Assembly: GCA_002413385.1 (NCBI GenBank)
Contig: DHWW01000080.1
Coordinates: 12,196 to 19,695 of the forward strand
DNA: 7,500 nucleotides
Direction of reading: 5' to 3'
Origin: Granulicella sp. UBA5172
GTDB taxonomy: Bacteria; Acidobacteriota; Terriglobia; Terriglobales; Acidobacteriaceae
Under the pieces are notes generated by a model that was given only the letters and a program-made list of their open reading frames with translations, was not told where the DNA came from and searched no databases. The position numbers and the translations under genes were made by a program. This document shows, one piece after another, positions 1-6,553 of the stretch; the stretch's first letter is position 1; each line of letters begins with the position of its first letter.

Positions 1-399
1 ATCACGAACCCGGCACGAGAGGCGGGGCAGAGCCATTACGGGATCTCGCGGACGTTTCGGGTCTTCTTCGATCTGTTGACGATCCGGTTTCTGCTGAAGT
101 ACATGACGCGGCCGCTGCATTTTTTTGGCAGCATCGGGTCGCTGGGTGTGTTCTCGGGGGGAGGGATCGCTGCCTGGCTGCTGCTGCACAAGTTGCTGAC
201 GGGGCATGATGTGGCTGGGGAGCATGCGCCGTGGTTCATCATCGCGGCGGTGCTGATTCTGGCGGGGATTCAACTGATTGGTGTGGGGTTGCTGGGCGAA
301 CTGCAGGTGCGCCACTTCTTTACGCAGTCGCAAAATACGCCCTACACGGTAGACCGCATTGTGCGGATCAAGCCTTCGGAAGAGAGCCTGAGCCGGTAA
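1..399 (+). CDS. Glycosyltransferase family 2, C-terminal part (partial, 5' end outside window)
   Basis: The frame is open from the first base and ends at TAA 397-399, giving 132 C-terminal residues; the start and the catalytic GT-A domain lie upstream of the window. The segment SHYGISRTFRVFFDLL (residues 11-26) resembles the tail of DPM1-like or polyisoprenyl-phosphate glycosyltransferases, where a catalytic domain is followed by membrane helices. Two hydrophobic segments are visible, at about residues 42-66 and 78-100, then a short polar tail ending ESLSR. Such enzymes sit on the inner face of the cytoplasmic membrane and transfer sugars from nucleotide sugars to lipid carriers or other acceptors. 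The donor and acceptor cannot be deduced because the DxD and acceptor-binding regions are missing. It converges on the next gene with only 6 bp between stop codons. The family call rests on the motif around residues 11-40 and the two-helix topology. Confidence 0.75.
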   Translation: MTNPAREAGQSHYGISRTFRVFFDLLTIRFLLKYMTRPLHFFGSIGSLGVFSGGGIAAWLLLHKLLTGHDVAGEHAPWFIIAAVLILAGIQLIGVGLLGELQVRHFFTQSQNTPYTVDRIVRIKPSEESLSR

Positions 400-405
400 G
401 AGCGG

Positions 406-1215
406 TCAGTGACGATCGATCGCCTGCTGTGCAAGTGGTCGCATCACGTCGTAGCCTGCTGCGTTGGGGTGCAGGCCGTCCACGGTCAATGCGTTCTTCA
501 TTGCGCCGGTGTCGTCTGCCATAGCGCTGTAGTAATCGACATAGGTTAAGTGTTGACTCGCAGCGTAGGCTTGCAACCAATGATTGATGGTCCTGATTTC
601 TTCACTGAAGATAGCTTGTTGTGGCTGCGGATAGTGCGAGGCCGGCGGTAGCGAGCAGAGAATCACGCGAATGTGGTGCTGCTCAGCCAACTCCACCATG
701 GCTTGAATGTTGGTGGTTGTCTGCTGAAACGTGATGTGTCGATCTGCGAGTACGACGTCGTTGGATCCGCCGAGGATGACGACTGCGGCCGGATGGAGGT
801 CAATCACATCCTGCTGGAATCGCCAGAGCATCGCGTCTGTCGATTGCCCGGTAATCCCGCGACCAATATAGGGTTTGCCGGGAAAGAAATGGGTTGCGTA
901 GGCTGTGGGCCAGACATCCGTAATGGAGTCGCCATAGAAGATGACGCGGCCCGTGGCGTTTGGCGGGAGCGATTGGTTGAGTGCGTGGTATCGATCGAGT
1001 TGAGCGAAGTCCGACAGCAGAGAGTGCGCCCGCGGAGATTCAAGGTAGCGCGTAGAGCTTAGAGCGCTTCCGATCGCGCTGAAGCACAGGCCCTTGTCTC
1101 GCTGATACTGCCGGTGCAACGCCCTTCGGGCAAGCCATGCAGCGATGCCCAGGAGAAGGACGATGATGCAGATACGGAGGACTCGCTTCCTGTTGTAGAT
1201 CCAGCCGCTGCGCAT
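406..1215 (-). CDS. SGNH/GDSL-type esterase or lipase family protein, N-terminally membrane anchored
   Basis: This is a 269-residue protein. Residues 11-30 (RVLRICIIVLLLGIAAWLAR) form a hydrophobic segment after a basic N-terminus, so it is probably a signal anchor with the enzyme facing the periplasm. The SGNH blocks occur in order: GDSIT at 95-99 (nucleophile Ser97), a glycine in GRGITGQST at 118-126 (oxyanion hole), GGSND at 149-153 (Asn152) and DGLHPN at 246-251 (Asp246 and His249 completing the triad). All catalytic positions are present, so it should be an active hydrolase of ester or acyl groups. The family includes lipases, acyl-CoA thioesterases, lysophospholipases and carbohydrate acetylesterases, and the substrate cannot be read from sequence. 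The ATG (1213-1215 on the minus strand) is preceded by a weak GAAG-type ribosome site. It is transcribed divergently from the quinone oxidoreductase gene and convergently with the glycosyltransferase. Confidence 0.88.
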   Translation of the reverse strand: MRSGWIYNRKRVLRICIIVLLLGIAAWLARRALHRQYQRDKGLCFSAIGSALSSTRYLESPRAHSLLSDFAQLDRYHALNQSLPPNATGRVIFYGDSITDVWPTAYATHFFPGKPYIGRGITGQSTDAMLWRFQQDVIDLHPAAVVILGGSNDVVLADRHITFQQTTTNIQAMVELAEQHHIRVILCSLPPASHYPQPQQAIFSEEIRTINHWLQAYAASQHLTYVDYYSAMADDTGAMKNALTVDGLHPNAAGYDVMRPLAQQAIDRH

Positions 1216-1295
1216 GTTGTTATCTTCACTGTTGCGGTTCGGCTTCGCAAGCAGGCCGGTGAGGGATTAGAGTGATAACGCTGGAGAGGCAAACG
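1216..1295. promoter_or_regulatory. Divergent intergenic region, probable promoters for both flanking genes
   Basis: These 80 bp separate the divergently transcribed esterase and quinone oxidoreductase genes, so promoters for both must lie here or just inside the genes. No convincing -35/-10 pair was found. A good Shine-Dalgarno stretch, GGAGAGG at 1283-1289, lies 6 nt before the ATG at 1296. An imperfect inverted repeat is visible: GTTATCTTCACT (1219-1230) against AGTGATAAC (1271-1279), which pair apart from two extra bases. It could be an operator or chance. Confidence 0.4.
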
Positions 1296-2265
1296 ATGCG
1301 CGCGATACAGATCAAGAAAACAGGTGGGCCGGAGGTACTGGAGCTGGTTGAGCTGCCGGTCCCGAAGCCCGGTGCAGGACAAGTGCTGGTCAAGATTGAG
1401 GCAGTGGGCGTCAATTTTATCGACACGTATCTGCGTGAGGGACGTTACCCGGCAACACTTCCGTTTATTCCCGGGCAGGAGGCGGCGGGGACCGTGGTTG
1501 CGCTGGGTGCGGGGAGCCGTGGTTTCAAAAGAAGGGGACCGCGTTGCGTGGAACGGGACGCGCGGAACCTATGCAGAGTTTGCCTGCGCGCCGGCAGCGG
1601 AGCTGTTGAAGATTCCCGATGCGATGAGCTGCGAACAGGCAGCTGCCGTGCTGCTACAGGGGCTGACCGCACACTATCTGGCCTACGATACGCACTCCAT
1701 CCAGATAGGCGAGACGGTGCTCATCCATGCGGGTGCGGGCGGTGTGGGGCTGCTGCTGACGCAGATGGCGAAGCGCCTCGGAGCACGGGTGCTGACGACG
1801 GTTTCGACTGCGGACAAGGCGGAGTTGTCGCGCGGTGCAGGTGCGGACAAAGTGATCCTGTATACCCTGGAGAGCTTCGTCGAAGAGGTGAAGCGACAGA
1901 CGAATGGAGAGGGGTTGCCGGTGGTGTATGACTCGGTGGGCAAGACCACGTTCGAGGATTCGCTGAAATGTTTGCGGCCGCGTGGATTGCTGGCGCTGTA
2001 TGGCGCGTCGAGTGGTGCGGTGCCAGCCTTCGATCTGATCCGGCTGTCGACGCTGGGGTCGCTGTATGTGACGCGACCGACCTTGAAGGACTATGTGCAG
2101 ACGCGGAGTGAGCTTGAGCGAAGATCTGCGGATGTCTTTGGATGGGTAGCAAGCGGACAATTGCACGTGCGAATTGGTGCGTCGTACCCGCTTCGCGAGG
2201 CGGCGCAGGCACATCGGGATCTAGCTGGGCGCAGGACGACAGGTAAGGTGCTACTGACACCTTAG
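1296..2265 (+). CDS. qor: NADPH:quinone oxidoreductase (zeta-crystallin type), frameshifted as sequenced
   Basis: Two overlapping frames together encode one medium-chain dehydrogenase/reductase of the QOR type. The first part runs MRAIQIKKTGGPEVLELVEL through NFIDTYLREG (residues 40-49), EAAG (62-65) and GFK (76-78). The sequence then jumps frame at the AAAA run 1527-1530; deleting one A restores GFKEGDRVAW and an uninterrupted 322-residue protein. Later motifs are HAGAGGVG at 144-151 (nucleotide-binding loop), YDSVG at 211-215 and GSLYVTRPTL at 254-263, all matching E. coli QorA. No zinc ligands are seen, as expected for this class. It reduces quinones with NADPH in the cytoplasm. The start chosen is ATG 1296, with GGAGAGG 6 nt upstream; an in-frame GTG at 1272 would add 8 unlikely residues. 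As sequenced, frame 3 continues through nonsense to 1931, so without the single-base correction the enzyme would lose its cofactor domain. Either a sequencing error in a homopolymer or a recent mutation fits; the rest of the reading frame is intact. Confidence 0.85.
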
Positions 2266-2279
2266 AATGGGGCGCGAGG

Positions 2280-2500
2280 GTGAGTGGATCGATCGAAGAG
2301 ATTGAACTGCGGACGGACGAGTCGTGGGTAGCGGGGGATGGAGCTATCGCGCGACGCTGTGCGGCAGCGATCATTTGCCAGGAAGAGCGTCGGGGAGCCT
2401 CGACCCGGTGGTGGATGTGGCTAGAATTCGAGCGATCTATGGGCATCCGTCGTGGGCGCGGAGAGGGCTGGGGAGCTTGATTCTGGCGCACTGCGACCGG
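2280..2500 (+). pseudogene. Remnant of a GNAT-family N-acetyltransferase
   Basis: Between the quinone oxidoreductase stop and the riboswitch lies a stretch with recognisable acetyltransferase sequence but no intact gene. In the frame of position 2312 it reads DGRVVGSGGWSYRATL (from 2312) and, further on, ARIRAIYGHPSWARRGLG (about 2429-2482). The latter resembles the acetyl-CoA-binding strand and loop of GNATs, where HPxWARRGIG corresponds to the R/Q-x-x-G-x-G/A motif. Upstream, that frame stops at TGA 2303-2305, while SIEEIEL in the frame of 2280 looks like the preceding strand, which implies a frameshift near 2310. The N-terminal 60 or so residues are absent because the upstream gene ends at 2265. 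After about 2500 the expected C-terminal strands do not continue. I infer a dead, truncated gene, not a short functional protein. Assignment is from memory of the family pattern. Confidence 0.55.
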
Positions 2501-2569
2501 CTGTCTGATTTCCTCAAGGAACGCAGTATACTAATCGAACTCTTGGAGTTTCTGTGTTGCTGTGGTTGA

Positions 2570-2802
2570 AAGCAATGCACTTTATTTTCATGCTACTGCA
2601 AAGGAATGTTCGGGAAGCGCGGTGAGACTCCGCCACTGCCCCGCAACTGTGATGCGCCCACCTTGCTGTCGTTTTCGAGCGAAGTTGCAAAGGTGAAGGC
2701 GGCCCGGAAGCTCCCACTGATCGTCCAATGGACATCGGGAAGGGACGCTATCTGTAGTACAAGGGCCGACTTTGAAATGGTGCCAGTCAGGAGACCGGTT
2801 CT
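2570..2802 (+). ncRNA. Cobalamin (adenosylcobalamin-type) riboswitch aptamer
   Basis: The conserved core of the cobalamin riboswitch is present in order. GGGAA at 2612-2616 is followed by GGTGAGACTCC at 2621-2631, with GCGG pairing to CCGC around it, then CACTG and CCCCGCAACTGTGATG at 2639-2654. The B12 box, GCCAGTCAGGAGACCGG, lies at 2782-2798. Between the core and the box are two hairpin arms: CACCTTGC (2659-2666) with GCAAAGGTG (2687-2695, one bulged A), and an arm around 2712-2742 containing GTCC-AAT-GGAC. The 5' boundary is uncertain because I could not identify the P1 partner strand. It lies in the leader of the TonB-dependent receptor gene, 55 nt before its start codon, and is expected to repress that gene when cobalamin is bound. 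Confidence 0.93.
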
Positions 2803-2821
2803 GCTGCTGTTGTGCCTGCCA

Positions 2822-2846
2822 CGCTTCCGAAGGGGAAGCGGAGGAG
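2822..2846 (+). promoter_or_regulatory. Probable riboswitch expression platform: hairpin adjoining the receptor's ribosome-binding site
   Basis: CGCTTCC (2822-2828) is perfectly complementary to GGAAGCG (2834-2840) around a 5-nt loop, giving a 7-bp stem. The Shine-Dalgarno GGAGGAG occupies 2840-2846, so its first base is in the stem, and ATG follows at 2853 with 6 nt spacing. No U-tract follows the hairpin, so it is not an intrinsic terminator. This suggests control at translation initiation, either by this stem directly or by rearrangement with the aptamer 3' end. The stem is seen; the regulatory role is inferred. Confidence 0.5.
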
Positions 2847-2852
2847 AATGCC

Positions 2853-5345
2853 ATGTTTTTATCTCTGAGCCGCCATGCGGCCAGCCCGTCTTTACGCGTG
2901 AGGTTCATTCGACGCGTCGCCCTCGCACTTTTGGGATTCCTTCTTTCAACTTCTGCGCAGGCCGTGGTGATCCGTGGCCTCATCACAGATGCGCTGGGTA
3001 AGCCGTTGCCTGGAGGCATGGTGCGACTGGTGCAGGGCGGCAAGGTTGTCGCGATTGCCTATGCGCAGCCAGATGGATCGTATGAAATTCGCTCTTCGGA
3101 TGCGGGCAGATTCACGCTGCTGGGTTCGGCGGGGGGATTCCTGCCAGCTATCGGGATGGATTTTTATGGTGGTACGACGGATGTGCTTGAGCAGAATGTA
3201 GTGCTCGCTGCGAATACGGTGCGCCAGGATATTACCGTAACGGCGACGGGTATCCCGACGCCGTTGCCACAATTGACATCCGCGGTCAGCGTGATTCCGG
3301 GGGAGGCCCTGGCGCTACAGTTGGGCGTGGTGGAGGCGATGCGGCAGACTCCGGGAGCATTTCTGGTGCAGACGGGGCAGACGGGCGGAGTGACGAGTCT
3401 GTTTCTGCGTGGCGGGAACTCGACGGCAAATCTTGTGACGATCGACGGGATGCCAGCCGATGATGTGGGCGGGACGTTTGATTTTGGGACAGTGAGTTCG
3501 ACGGCAGTGAGCAAGATTGAGCTGGTGCGTGGGCCGGACTCGGCGATGTACGGAACCGATGCCGGGGCTGGGGTGATCAATATCGAGACGCCGCGTGGAA
3601 CGACGCTGACACCGGTGCTGGACTACTCAGGCGATGCGGGCAATCTGCATACCTGGCGCAACGAGGTGGCGCTTGGCGGAACCATGCAGAGGCTGGACTA
3701 TTATGGGGCGATCTCGCGGCTGGATACGTCCAATGCGCAGCCACTGGATCGATACCATTCTGTGACGTCGGCGATCAATGTAGGCTATGACTTCAATGGC
3801 AACACGCAGATGCGGTTTACGATTCGCAATGCGGACTCGGTGACCGGCGTGCCCGGGCCGTTCGACTTCGCCGGTGTCTCTCAGGATAATCGGCTGGGCG
3901 ATCAGGATCTCTACTCCGGAATTACGGTGGAGAACCGTTACAAGGGCAAGTGGCACAACCTGCTGCGGTATGGCATTGCACGCAAGCGCGAGCAGGAGCA
4001 GCAGTTCGCCGCCGGTGGCACGTTCCTGGAGAACGATCCGGGTGCGTATGGGCCGGGCAATGTTGGGAATGTGGTGACGATTCGGGGGGCCAACGGCTAC
4101 TCGGCGACGGGCCAGGTGCAGCTGTACACGGGCAACAACTACGACCAGGACAGCAACCGCGACCAGTTGTACTACCAGACGGATTACAGCTTTTCACGCC
4201 ACCTGATCGGGTTGTTCGGATTTCGCTACGACAACGAACGGGGATCGTTCAATGACTACGATCCAAGCTTTGACTACGTGCAGCATGAGACGACGAAGCG
4301 CACGAACTTCGAATACAACCTGCAGTTTCAGGGCGAGTTCTGGAACAGGCTTTTCTACTCGGCGGGCGGAGCGGTGGAGAAGAATCATCTGTACGGCATT
4401 GCAGGAACGCCGCGGCTGGGCCTCAGTTATGTTCCGGTGCGGCCCTCTGCGAAGTTCTTCCACGGCACGCGATTCCGGATCAATGCTGCGACCGGCGTGC
4501 AGGAGCCAACGCTGGCTATCGAGTTTGCGAGCCTCTACACGCAGTTGCTGGCATTGGGCGACACGGCCGATATTGCCCAGTATCACATCGGACCGCAGAG
4601 TGCGGAGCGCTCGCGCACGTACGACGTGGGCGTCGATCAGAATATCCTCGGCGAGAAGCTGACGCTGAAGGCTGGTTACTTCCACAATGTCTTCAACCGC
4701 CAGTTGGAGGGCGTCGATGCGCTGACGCTGAACCAGTACTTCAATCTGAACATCAATCCGAATGTGGGACTGTATGATGCGTATCTGAACTCGCTGGCAT
4801 ACCGCGCGCAGGGGGCAGAGGTGGAGCTGGGGTGGCAGCCAAGGAGGAGCATCCTGATGCGAGGCGGCTACACCTATCTGGACACGCGGGTGCTTCAGTC
4901 CTTCGCGTCGGATGCCGTGGCAGCGAACCAGGGGACACCGACTGAGAACCCGAATCTTCCGGGGGTTGCGATCGGTGCACTGGGTCCGATGGTAGGTGCC
5001 AGGACGTTCCGGCGGCCACCGAATACGGGCTACTTTGACGCGCAGTACTCCCGGTCGAGGCTGACGCTTGACTTCAAGGGAGCCATGGCGAGCCGCAGCG
5101 ACGACTCTACGTTCCTGGAGTACGGGGACCTGAACGGCGGCAATACCCTGTTGTTGCCCAATCGCGATCTGGATTTCGGCTACGTGAAGCTGGATCTTGG
5201 TGCCACATATGCGTTGAAGCATGGTCTTACCTACTTTGCGCAGATCAACAACCTGCTGAATAATCAGCACATTGGGCCGATCGGCTATCCGGGGCTGCCC
5301 TTGACGTTTCGGACAGGTTTGAAGCTGCGGCTCGGCGGCGACTAG
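2853..5345 (+). CDS. TonB-dependent outer-membrane receptor, probable cobalamin/corrinoid importer (BtuB-like)
   Basis: This 830-residue protein starts at ATG 2853, 6 nt after GGAGGAG; the frame is open further upstream but that part lies in the riboswitch. Residues 1-37 are a signal peptide (RRVALALLGFLLSTSAQA, cleavage after Ala37). Residues 38-125 form a carboxypeptidase-regulatory-like beta sandwich (GLITDALGKPLPGGMVRLV). DITVTATG at 126-133 resembles a TonB box. The plug domain spans about 137-250 and includes SLFLRGGNSTANLVTIDGMP and IELVRGPDSAMYGTDAGAGV, close to the BtuB plug. The rest, 250-830, is rich in aromatic and alternating residues as expected of a 22-stranded barrel. It would import a ligand across the outer membrane using TonB/ExbBD energy. 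The upstream cobalamin riboswitch makes B12 or a related corrinoid the likely ligand. No btuF or btuCD genes are adjacent. The C-terminus ends LKLRLGGD, without the usual terminal aromatic residue. Confidence 0.93.
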   Translation: MFLSLSRHAASPSLRVRFIRRVALALLGFLLSTSAQAVVIRGLITDALGKPLPGGMVRLVQGGKVVAIAYAQPDGSYEIRSSDAGRFTLLGSAGGFLPAIGMDFYGGTTDVLEQNVVLAANTVRQDITVTATGIPTPLPQLTSAVSVIPGEALALQLGVVEAMRQTPGAFLVQTGQTGGVTSLFLRGGNSTANLVTIDGMPADDVGGTFDFGTVSSTAVSKIELVRGPDSAMYGTDAGAGVINIETPRGTTLTPVLDYSGDAGNLHTWRNEVALGGTMQRLDYYGAISRLDTSNAQPLDRYHSVTSAINVGYDFNGNTQMRFTIRNADSVTGVPGPFDFAGVSQDNRLGDQDLYSGITVENRYKGKWHNLLRYGIARKREQEQQFAAGGTFLENDPGAYGPGNVGNVVTIRGANGYSATGQVQLYTGNNYDQDSNRDQLYYQTDYSFSRHLIGLFGFRYDNERGSFNDYDPSFDYVQHETTKRTNFEYNLQFQGEFWNRLFYSAGGAVEKNHLYGIAGTPRLGLSYVPVRPSAKFFHGTRFRINAATGVQEPTLAIEFASLYTQLLALGDTADIAQYHIGPQSAERSRTYDVGVDQNILGEKLTLKAGYFHNVFNRQLEGVDALTLNQYFNLNINPNVGLYDAYLNSLAYRAQGAEVELGWQPRRSILMRGGYTYLDTRVLQSFASDAVAANQGTPTENPNLPGVAIGALGPMVGARTFRRPPNTGYFDAQYSRSRLTLDFKGAMASRSDDSTFLEYGDLNGGNTLLLPNRDLDFGYVKLDLGATYALKHGLTYFAQINNLLNNQHIGPIGYPGLPLTFRTGLKLRLGGD

Positions 5346-5353
5346 CAGTTTTC

Positions 5354-5393
5354 GGAGATCCCGGGGCTGGATGAAGGCCCCGGGATTGTCTCC
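5354..5393 (+). terminator. Strong hairpin after the TonB-dependent receptor, probable terminator
   Basis: ATCCCGGGGC (5358-5367) pairs perfectly with GCCCCGGGAT (5377-5386) around a 9-nt loop. The stem extends as GGAG (5354-5357) with CTCC (5390-5393) across a 3-nt bulge, giving 14 bp in all. It starts 8 bp after the stop codon. A run of T is lacking (TTGTCTCC follows), so it may stop transcription weakly or mainly protect the mRNA 3' end. Confidence 0.6.
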
Positions 5394-5472
5394 TCCACAA
5401 GGGCGTACGATTATTCTGGGGTTAATTGCACCTGTGCATCGCAACCCTCGTCTAATGAGGTGGAGGAAGTTT

Positions 5473-6414
5473 ATGTCCAAGCTATTTCGCAGGAAGTTTG
5501 TACCGGCGCTGATCGCCGGGATAGCGGTTGCGGCAGTTCCGATGTTCGCCCAGGCGCCCATGGAGGGACCGGTTCCCACGACCGCCCTCATCACGGTGCA
5601 GTCGAAGAGTGGTGCGCCTCTGGATCCGTCGCTGATGAGGCTGCAGATCAACCGTCATGATGCGCCGATCACGTCGGTCACGCAGGTGACGCCGGCTGCG
5701 GCACAGGTTGCCATTCTTATCGATGAAGGGCTGCGTTTTTCGTTCAGCAGCCAACTCGGGGACTTTACCGATTTCATCAACAAGCTACCGGCAGGTACCA
5801 AGGTGATGGTCGGGTACATGCAGAATGGCACGGTACGCGCGGCCAGCGGCTTCTCGTCTGATCATGCAGCGGTGGCTGCGCAGTTGCGCATCCCGATGTC
5901 CATGGCTGGGGTCGATGCGAGTCCATACTTCTGCCTCTCAGAGTTTGTGAAGCAGTGGCCTTCCAATGAACCGGGTGCACGGTTTGTGCTGATGATTACG
6001 AATGGCATCGATCCGTACAACGGCAGGCCTTCGATCATGAACCAGGACAGTCCCTATGTGCAGACTGCGCAGGAGGATGCGCAGCGTGCCGGCGTTGCGG
6101 TGTACTCGATCTACTATGGACAGTCCTACCCGAGGGGGGCCATGGGCAGCTTTAGCGGACAGAGCTATCTACAGCAGGTGGCTGAGGCGACGGGAGCCCA
6201 GTCGTTCTACCAGGGAACGATTACACCGCCTTCGCTTGCGCCCTATTTGAGGGAGTTCACGAAGTCCATCGCGGAAAGCTATACGGTCAGCTTCAATGTC
6301 AGCTCAGCCGGCGCAAAGCGTGACACGCTTACGCAGATCAAGCTGACAAGCAAGCAGCCGGGCGTGAAGATCCATGGGCCACAAAGTGTGCATCCCGGAT
6401 TAGATCTGCAATAA
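5473..6414 (+). CDS. Secreted VWA-like protein (VWFA-related Acidobacterial family)
   Basis: This is a 313-residue protein of unknown function. The chosen start is ATG 5473, with GGAGG at 5462-5466 and 6 nt spacing; an in-frame ATG at 5455 lacks a ribosome site and would add six residues. Residues 1-28 are a signal peptide with a basic start and a hydrophobic core, ending AQA|P, so the protein is exported. The first strand of the mature part, TALITVQSKSGAPL (37-50), is followed by a VWA-like Rossmann fold from about 77 to 270. Its central strands read AAQVAILIDEG (76-86), KVMVGYMQNG (110-119), ARFVLMITNGID (169-180) and GVAVYSIYYG (207-216). This is the layout of the acidobacterial VWFA-related family. 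The metal-binding D-x-S-x-S motif after the first strand is replaced by IDEGLRFS, so metal-dependent ligand binding is doubtful. A stop at 6412-6414 precedes an intrinsic terminator. No partner is evident; a role in cell-surface protein binding is only a guess. Confidence 0.82.
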   Translation: MSKLFRRKFVPALIAGIAVAAVPMFAQAPMEGPVPTTALITVQSKSGAPLDPSLMRLQINRHDAPITSVTQVTPAAAQVAILIDEGLRFSFSSQLGDFTDFINKLPAGTKVMVGYMQNGTVRAASGFSSDHAAVAAQLRIPMSMAGVDASPYFCLSEFVKQWPSNEPGARFVLMITNGIDPYNGRPSIMNQDSPYVQTAQEDAQRAGVAVYSIYYGQSYPRGAMGSFSGQSYLQQVAEATGAQSFYQGTITPPSLAPYLREFTKSIAESYTVSFNVSSAGAKRDTLTQIKLTSKQPGVKIHGPQSVHPGLDLQ

Positions 6415-6456
6415 ATTCAAGAATCGATCCAGCAGGGCAGTCTGACGGAACGGAAG

Positions 6457-6481
6457 GGCGCGGCCACGGCCGTGCCTTTTT
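6457..6481 (+). terminator. Rho-independent terminator of the VWA-like gene
   Basis: GGCGCGG (6457-6463) pairs with CCGTGCC (6470-6476), with one G-U pair, and the intervening CCACGG can close further. A run of five T (6477-6481) follows directly. It stands 42 bp after the stop codon and isolates the VWA-like gene from the decarboxylase downstream. Confidence 0.85.
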
Positions 6482-6553
6482 CGTCTTCGAGGCCGTGCGG
6501 AATCATGTTGGATTTACCTGAAGCCTGTACGATGAATGAGGAACGAGAGGTGT

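Noticed and set aside
673..1062. A 129-codon open frame on the plus strand
   Set aside because: It is antisense to the SGNH esterase, whose catalytic motifs are complete on the minus strand; the plus-strand translation has no recognisable features.
1497..1540. Programmed ribosomal frameshifting in the quinone oxidoreductase gene
   Set aside because: There is no slippery heptamer with a downstream structure that I can see, and the family is not known to use recoding; an A4 homopolymer error or mutation is simpler.
1721..2491. A 256-codon open frame on the minus strand opposite the quinone oxidoreductase
   Set aside because: The translation is low-complexity Ser/Pro/His/Ala, and the plus strand carries clear QOR motifs over the same bases.
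2772..2852. An upstream extension of the receptor reading frame, starting at a non-ATG codon
   Set aside because: It overlaps the B12 box and the leader hairpin, encodes a Cys-rich run unlike a signal peptide, and has no ribosome site, whereas ATG 2853 has GGAGGAG at good spacing and a classical signal peptide.
5426..5456. A possible promoter TTGCAC with TCTAAT before the VWA-like gene
   Set aside because: Spacing is 19 nt, the -35 match is poor, and transcription would begin within the ribosome-binding site at 5462-5466.
4194..5651. A long open frame of 485 codons on the minus strand
   Set aside because: It lies antisense to the receptor gene and runs into the start of the VWA-like gene. 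Its translation is rich in Arg, Gln and Ile without domain motifs, as expected for the shadow of a G+C-rich gene.
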